The translations under genes and the position numbers were made by a program. From NCBI GenBank assembly GCA_002336805.1, contig DDEZ01000010.1, positions 124,001 through 188,000 of the forward strand: a stretch of DNA of 64,000 bases. Reading direction: 5' to 3'. The notes beneath the pieces were generated by a model. It was not told the origin of the DNA, did no database searches, and saw only the letters and a program-made list of their open reading frames with translations. Source of the DNA: Bacteroidetes bacterium UBA1941. Its GTDB lineage: Bacteria; Bacteroidota; Bacteroidia; Chitinophagales; LD1. Shown piece by piece: positions 61,401 through 64,000 of the stretch (its first letter is position 1; each line of letters opens with the position of its first letter).

Positions 61401-64000
61401 GGGCTATGCCTATAGCTGTAGGGCCGCCTGCACATGGGCTGCTCTGGAAGATATGGAGATTGTCAAAGCTCACATTGTCGCCAAATGCTGAGTGGAACTT
61501 GAAGCCTACGTATACCGTAGCCTGGTTGCCCGCAGCGGCTGGTAGTGTCAGGTATTTCTGCTTCCACATGCCTGTGCCGGATGCCAGTGAGGCATCCTCT
61601 CTAGGGTAAAACTGTACATCAGTCCAGTTCACCAGGTCAGTGGAGTACTGTACGGTCATACCTTCTGTGAGGTAGTTGCCCGCAGTGTAGTAGGTGCTAT
61701 GCTCATTAAACCAGTAGAAGCTGATATCTACGCTAGGTGTACCGGTAGTAGTGATACCAGGAGATACGAGACGTGTCTCATTGCCCGAGCTGATACCATA
61801 TCCGTTCCAGAATACATAATCTGTACCTTCCTGTGGTGTAGTGAGAGGGTTGAATGATGATGCTACATATTGGAGATCATCATTACCTACTACATACTGC
61901 TGACTCCAGCATGATGGGATAGATCCAGAGTTAAAGCCTTCTATCAGAGGCAGGGTAGCATTCACGCATGCTGTCTGCACTGTGATAGGACCAGCCAGGC
62001 TGCCCAGGCCAGATCCGCCACCGCAGTCAGACTGTACGTAGAAGTCATAGATCGTATTTGGTGTCAGGCCTGTGATGTTAGCTGTATCGCCGGTCACATC
62101 GCCAGAGTCTATAGCGGCACCGGGACCTGCTCCCGTAGGAGTGATGATCCAGTGGTAGCCTACTGCAGGTGCAGGAGAGGCTGCGGTCCAGTTTACGCTG
62201 GCAGTGGTAGGAGTCACTCCACCCACTTGCAGTGCCGTAGGGGCACCTGCGCAGGCTGGAGTAGCATACAGGTGCAGATTGTCAAATGCACAGTTATTGC
62301 CATACTCTGAGTGGAACTTGAAGCCTATGTAAACCACAGGCTGGTTAGCCACTGCAGCAGGCAGTGTGAGCAGTTTCTGGAACCATGCGCTGCCGGTAGG
62401 CTGCAGGTTCAGATCCACACGAGGGTAAAACTGAACATCAGTCCATGTAGTACCATTCAGAGAGTATTGTACGGTCACACCTTCATTCAGGTACGAGCCG
62501 GTAGTATAGTTGGTAGCATCATGCAGCCAGTAGAAACTGATGTCTACACTTGGAGTGCCGGTAGTCACTATAGGAGGCGATACCAGGCGTGTTTCCACGC
62601 CCGCCGTAGTAGGGGTATTGTAGGAATTCCACTCTACAAACCCGGCTCCTTCTTGTGGTGCAGTTGCCGGATTGCCCATAGTGTTGGTATAGATGAGTAC
62701 ACCTGTGCCAGATACACTTTGCTCTGTCCAGCAGGTTGGCCTGCTTTGGCTGTTAAATCCTTCGATCAGAGGCAGCGAAACGCTGGTGCATGTAGTGAGG
62801 AATGCCAGAGAGTCAGTCCATGCGCTGGTATCAGTAGCACTGCACAGGGACCGTACATAAAATACATACGGCGCATTCGTGTTGAGGCCGGTGATGGTAG
62901 CAGTAGTCACACCTGCAGCTACTGTACCGGTAGCAGCCGGTGTGGCAGATGGGCCGGAGCCAGATGGTACCGCAGTCCACTGGTAGCCGTTAGCCGGAGG
63001 GGTCAGAGAGGCAGTCCATGAGATCGTAGCACCGGATGAATTAGCGCTATTTAGTGTCAGAGCACTCGGAGCCAGGCAGCTGGCAGAGAGCCTTAGGGAG
63101 AAGTCATCAAACGCAATACCATTAGGAGAATATGTAGGGCATGAGTCATGATGGCCAAAGTAATACACGCCGGTGGCAGTTGCCTGGAATGTGTAGGTCA
63201 CCTTGGTATATCCGTTTGGAGAAACGGCATTGGTAATAGTACCTAGTATAGTAGTCATGCCACCTATAGAGGCACTTGTACCTACTGCAGATACAAGTAC
63301 GTACCCGTTAGTGTTGTCTGTAGTGCGATACCAGAAGGAGTAGTCATAATTAGTACCGGCAGTGAGCTGGAAGCCTGGTGTGAATTCCCACACATTAAAG
63401 TTCCAGCTGCCACCCATGAAGTTAGAACCAGTGTTTGCTGTGTTGCTGTTGCAGGTGGCTGAACAGGTATAGTTAGTGTTATTGATGTTAGAGTATGTCC
63501 AGCAGCTAGGATAGATATCAGTACCGGCTGCCGCTGGTAGTGTCTCAAATCCTTCTGTCCATGGCAGAGTCGTGATCGCGTTGCATGGCGTGGTGACGGA
63601 CAGAGGTCCGAGCCATGTACTGCTATCAGTAGAGCTGCACACCGCCCTCACATATATATCATATGCTGTGGTAGCGGAGAGGCCTGAGATAGACGCGGTA
63701 GTCACACCGGCAGCAGTAGTGCCGCTCACTACCGGAGTACCTGTAGGGCCGGCACCTGATGCTACAGCTTCATAGATGTAGCCATTAGCCGGAGCAGACA
63801 GGGAGGCAGACCATGATACAGAGGCCGATGTAGCTGTAGCAGCTGTCAGCGCGAGGGCTGTAGGTGCTATACAGTTTGGAGACAGCTGCAGGGAGAAGTC
63901 GTCAAATGCGATACCATTTGGTGCAGAGGTAGGACATGAGTCATGCAGGCCAAAGTAGTATACACCAGTGCTAGCCACCTGGAAGGTGTAAGTCACCTTA
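58480..64000 (-). CDS. Giant FN3 / choice-of-anchor-J / SprB-repeat protein with T9SS type A domain (5' end beyond window)
   Basis: The frame is open at the right edge; at least 1839 residues are visible. From the visible N-terminal end the order is: the end of a choice-of-anchor-J-like (MAM-like) domain, then four FN3 domains (starting near 45, 312, 585 and 862). These alternate with four anchor-J-like domains (near 147, 412, 692 and 962, each with a motif like LPLIEGFNSGSIPSCW). An Ig-like domain (about 1125-1210) and a GEVED domain (about 1215-1365, with IWIDTNQNGVYDTYEW) follow. Five SprB repeats (about 1369-1745) come next. A type A sorting domain begins YVYPNPSSD near 1760. It is probably a large surface adhesin or gliding-associated protein. 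The substrate is unknown. Confidence 0.9.
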   Translation of the reverse strand, partial: KVTYTFQVASTGVYYFGLHDSCPTSAPNGIAFDDFSLQLSPNCIAPTALALTAATATSASVSWSASLSAPANGYIYEAVASGAGPTGTPVVSGTTAAGVTTASISGLSATTAYDIYVRAVCSSTDSSTWLGPLSVTTPCNAITTLPWTEGFETLPAAAGTDIYPSCWTYSNINNTNYTCSATCNSNTANTGSNFMGGSWNFNVWEFTPGFQLTAGTNYDYSFWYRTTDNTNGYVLVSAVGTSASIGGMTTILGTITNAVSPNGYTKVTYTFQATATGVYYFGHHDSCPTYSPNGIAFDDFSLRLSASCLAPSALTLNSANSSGATISWTASLTPPANGYQWTAVPSGSGPSATPAATGTVAAGVTTATITGLNTNAPYVFYVRSLCSATDTSAWTDSLAFLTTCTSVSLPLIEGFNSQSRPTCWTEQSVSGTGVLIYTNTMGNPATAPQEGAGFVEWNSYNTPTTAGVETRLVSPPIVTTGTPSVDISFYWLHDATNYTTGSYLNEGVTVQYSLNGTTWTDVQFYPRVDLNLQPTGSAWFQKLLTLPAAVANQPVVYIGFKFHSEYGNNCAFDNLHLYATPACAGAPTALQVGGVTPTTASVNWTAASPAPAVGYHWIITPTGAGPGAAIDSGDVTGDTANITGLTPNTIYDFYVQSDCGGGSGLGSLAGPITVQTACVNATLPLIEGFNSGSIPSCWSQQYVVGNDDLQYVASSFNPLTTPQEGTDYVFWNGYGISSGNETRLVSPGITTTGTPSVDISFYWFNEHSTYYTAGNYLTEGMTVQYSTDLVNWTDVQFYPREDASLASGTGMWKQKYLTLPAAAGNQATVYVGFKFHSAFGDNVSFDNLHIFQSSPCAGGPTAIGIAPASTTTATANWTAGSPAPASGYNWVVVAAGDSVNGTVIASGTTAAGVTTASISGLTANTAYDFYVQSNCGSPLGVGYWVGPTGFSTPCNAITSIPWIENFEGMNTVGIDIVPSCWLPTPSGRWESEDAPFFFPTLDARSGTHYITDRYNADDTIYTPSFSLTGGTQYEFYFYYRTDGFTGWDSLYALMGTSQSPSGMTQVIGTPVAGPTNTQYMKYSAIFTPATSGDYFFGVKLLASFSPDNIAFDDFGLQEVVPCPNPPLAGVISGPSSVCPGSAAALSLTGYSPYTQLQWQGSLDSVTWQDLVGATNDFYTDYPTNLTYYRVKVNCADSSYTAAFAVNMNAPTLCYCTTNLGGGCGGNDIDTALIQGTNFFINYTTCNTTTGGDAYTVFPAIGDSTTSLQRGGSYTFYLHMTGTSISSIWIDTNQNGVYDTYEWIQPTVAATSGTAVFTINTSTRLGVTGLRIRSRNQGNTNGASSACDNFGSGETFDFQITIVDTNCNHAPVVTPTVTEPTCYGNTNGTLSIALSGGVAPFTHAWSTGDTTTSLSGLAAGVYTDTITFAGGCTYIYNDTLAQPAALAATDSVTPVLCYGAATGSVTVTVSGGTPAYTHHWNTGATGSPLTGVAAGTYVDTISDAHGCTLVLHSDTIRQPASAVAIVLDSTKGTKCNGQSNGAIYTTASGGTGAYSYTWTGTTQTTDDVTGLAAGGYVVVVTDANQCTATLTDSVTQPAPVGIVTDSVVNAKCHSSSDGSIYVHATGGTLPYGYSWSPGGATTSSLFFKPAGAYTLVVTDKNGCTATTTDTIQAPAALTVSSNITNQVQGGVQGSVTVTAAGGTQPYSYHWNTGANTSTISNLNANTYLVTVTDANGCTVTQRDTVDLIIGIKEVGSNITNIYVYPNPSSDVFHVSVKLTHAMPVDLEVYTVTGQQINVAARETTAGDTFVLDMSNEASGVYIVKVKAGDQVVTQRVTLVK

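Noticed and set aside
54752..64000. CRISPR-like or tandem DNA repeats
   Set aside because: The periodicity comes from protein-level repeats with diverged DNA. There are no identical short repeats with unique spacers.

Overview
The window looks like chromosomal DNA of a member of the Bacteroidota with about 50% G+C, plausibly a Chitinophagales- or Saprospiria-like lineage. Four things point there: many secreted proteins with type IX secretion (T9SS) C-terminal sorting domains, a fused LpxC/FabZ gene, the ftsX-DUF3098-uppP-truB gene order, and promoters with a TAnnTTTG -7 element. The genus cannot be fixed from the sequence alone. No phage, transposase, integrase or CRISPR array was seen. There is one tRNA (Lys, TTT) and no rRNA.

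Left end (1-8.2 kb): this is the most remarkable region. A leftward run encodes a eukaryotic-type squalene synthase, a squalene monooxygenase, a class II HMG-CoA reductase and a GYDIA-family GHMP kinase cut by the window edge. A divergent gene encodes a 2,3-oxidosqualene cyclase with the DCTAE motif. Together they would carry flux from the mevalonate pathway through FPP to squalene, 2,3-oxidosqualene and a cyclised sterol, which is rare in bacteria. The residues around the catalytic Asp (Tyr393, His459, Ile463) are those of cycloartenol synthases rather than lanosterol synthases. A FemAB-like acyltransferase gene converges on the cyclase gene and overlaps its 3' end.

8.3-21.4 kb: mostly housekeeping genes. 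They are an outer-membrane barrel protein, MenA, a large PAS/GAF sensor histidine kinase, an A+T-rich gene of unknown function, MutS, a small T9SS cargo protein, a SpoU/TrmH rRNA/tRNA methyltransferase, an unusual ABC ATPase, LpxA and LpxC/FabZ. Short degenerate repeats fill several of the intergenic gaps.

21.4-32.6 kb: a dipeptide epimerase and a run of three secreted T9SS proteins. These are followed by an FAD oxidoreductase, a START-domain protein, a thiol peroxidase of the glutathione peroxidase family beside its likely electron donor thioredoxin, a DUF58 protein, an alpha/beta hydrolase, a SET-domain protein and ArfB.

32.6-43.3 kb: AsmA-like and Spo0M-like proteins, then the ftsX-DUF3098-uppP-truB-ribF run, rplS, fabG, a monohaem cytochrome c, tRNA-Lys and a DUF4920 lipoprotein.

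43.3-54.7 kb: an operon encoding a large lipoprotein, a beta-barrel protein, a geranylgeranyl-reductase-family flavoprotein and DUF4920. Two polytopic glycosyltransferases, a secreted protein commonly mislabelled asparagine synthetase B, ndk and nupC follow. Base composition drops clearly between about 46.9 and 49.0 kb and the drop cuts across gene boundaries.

54.7-64 kb: two giant repeat-built surface proteins. One ends in a type B (gliding-motility-associated) T9SS domain. The other, open at the right edge, ends in a type A domain.
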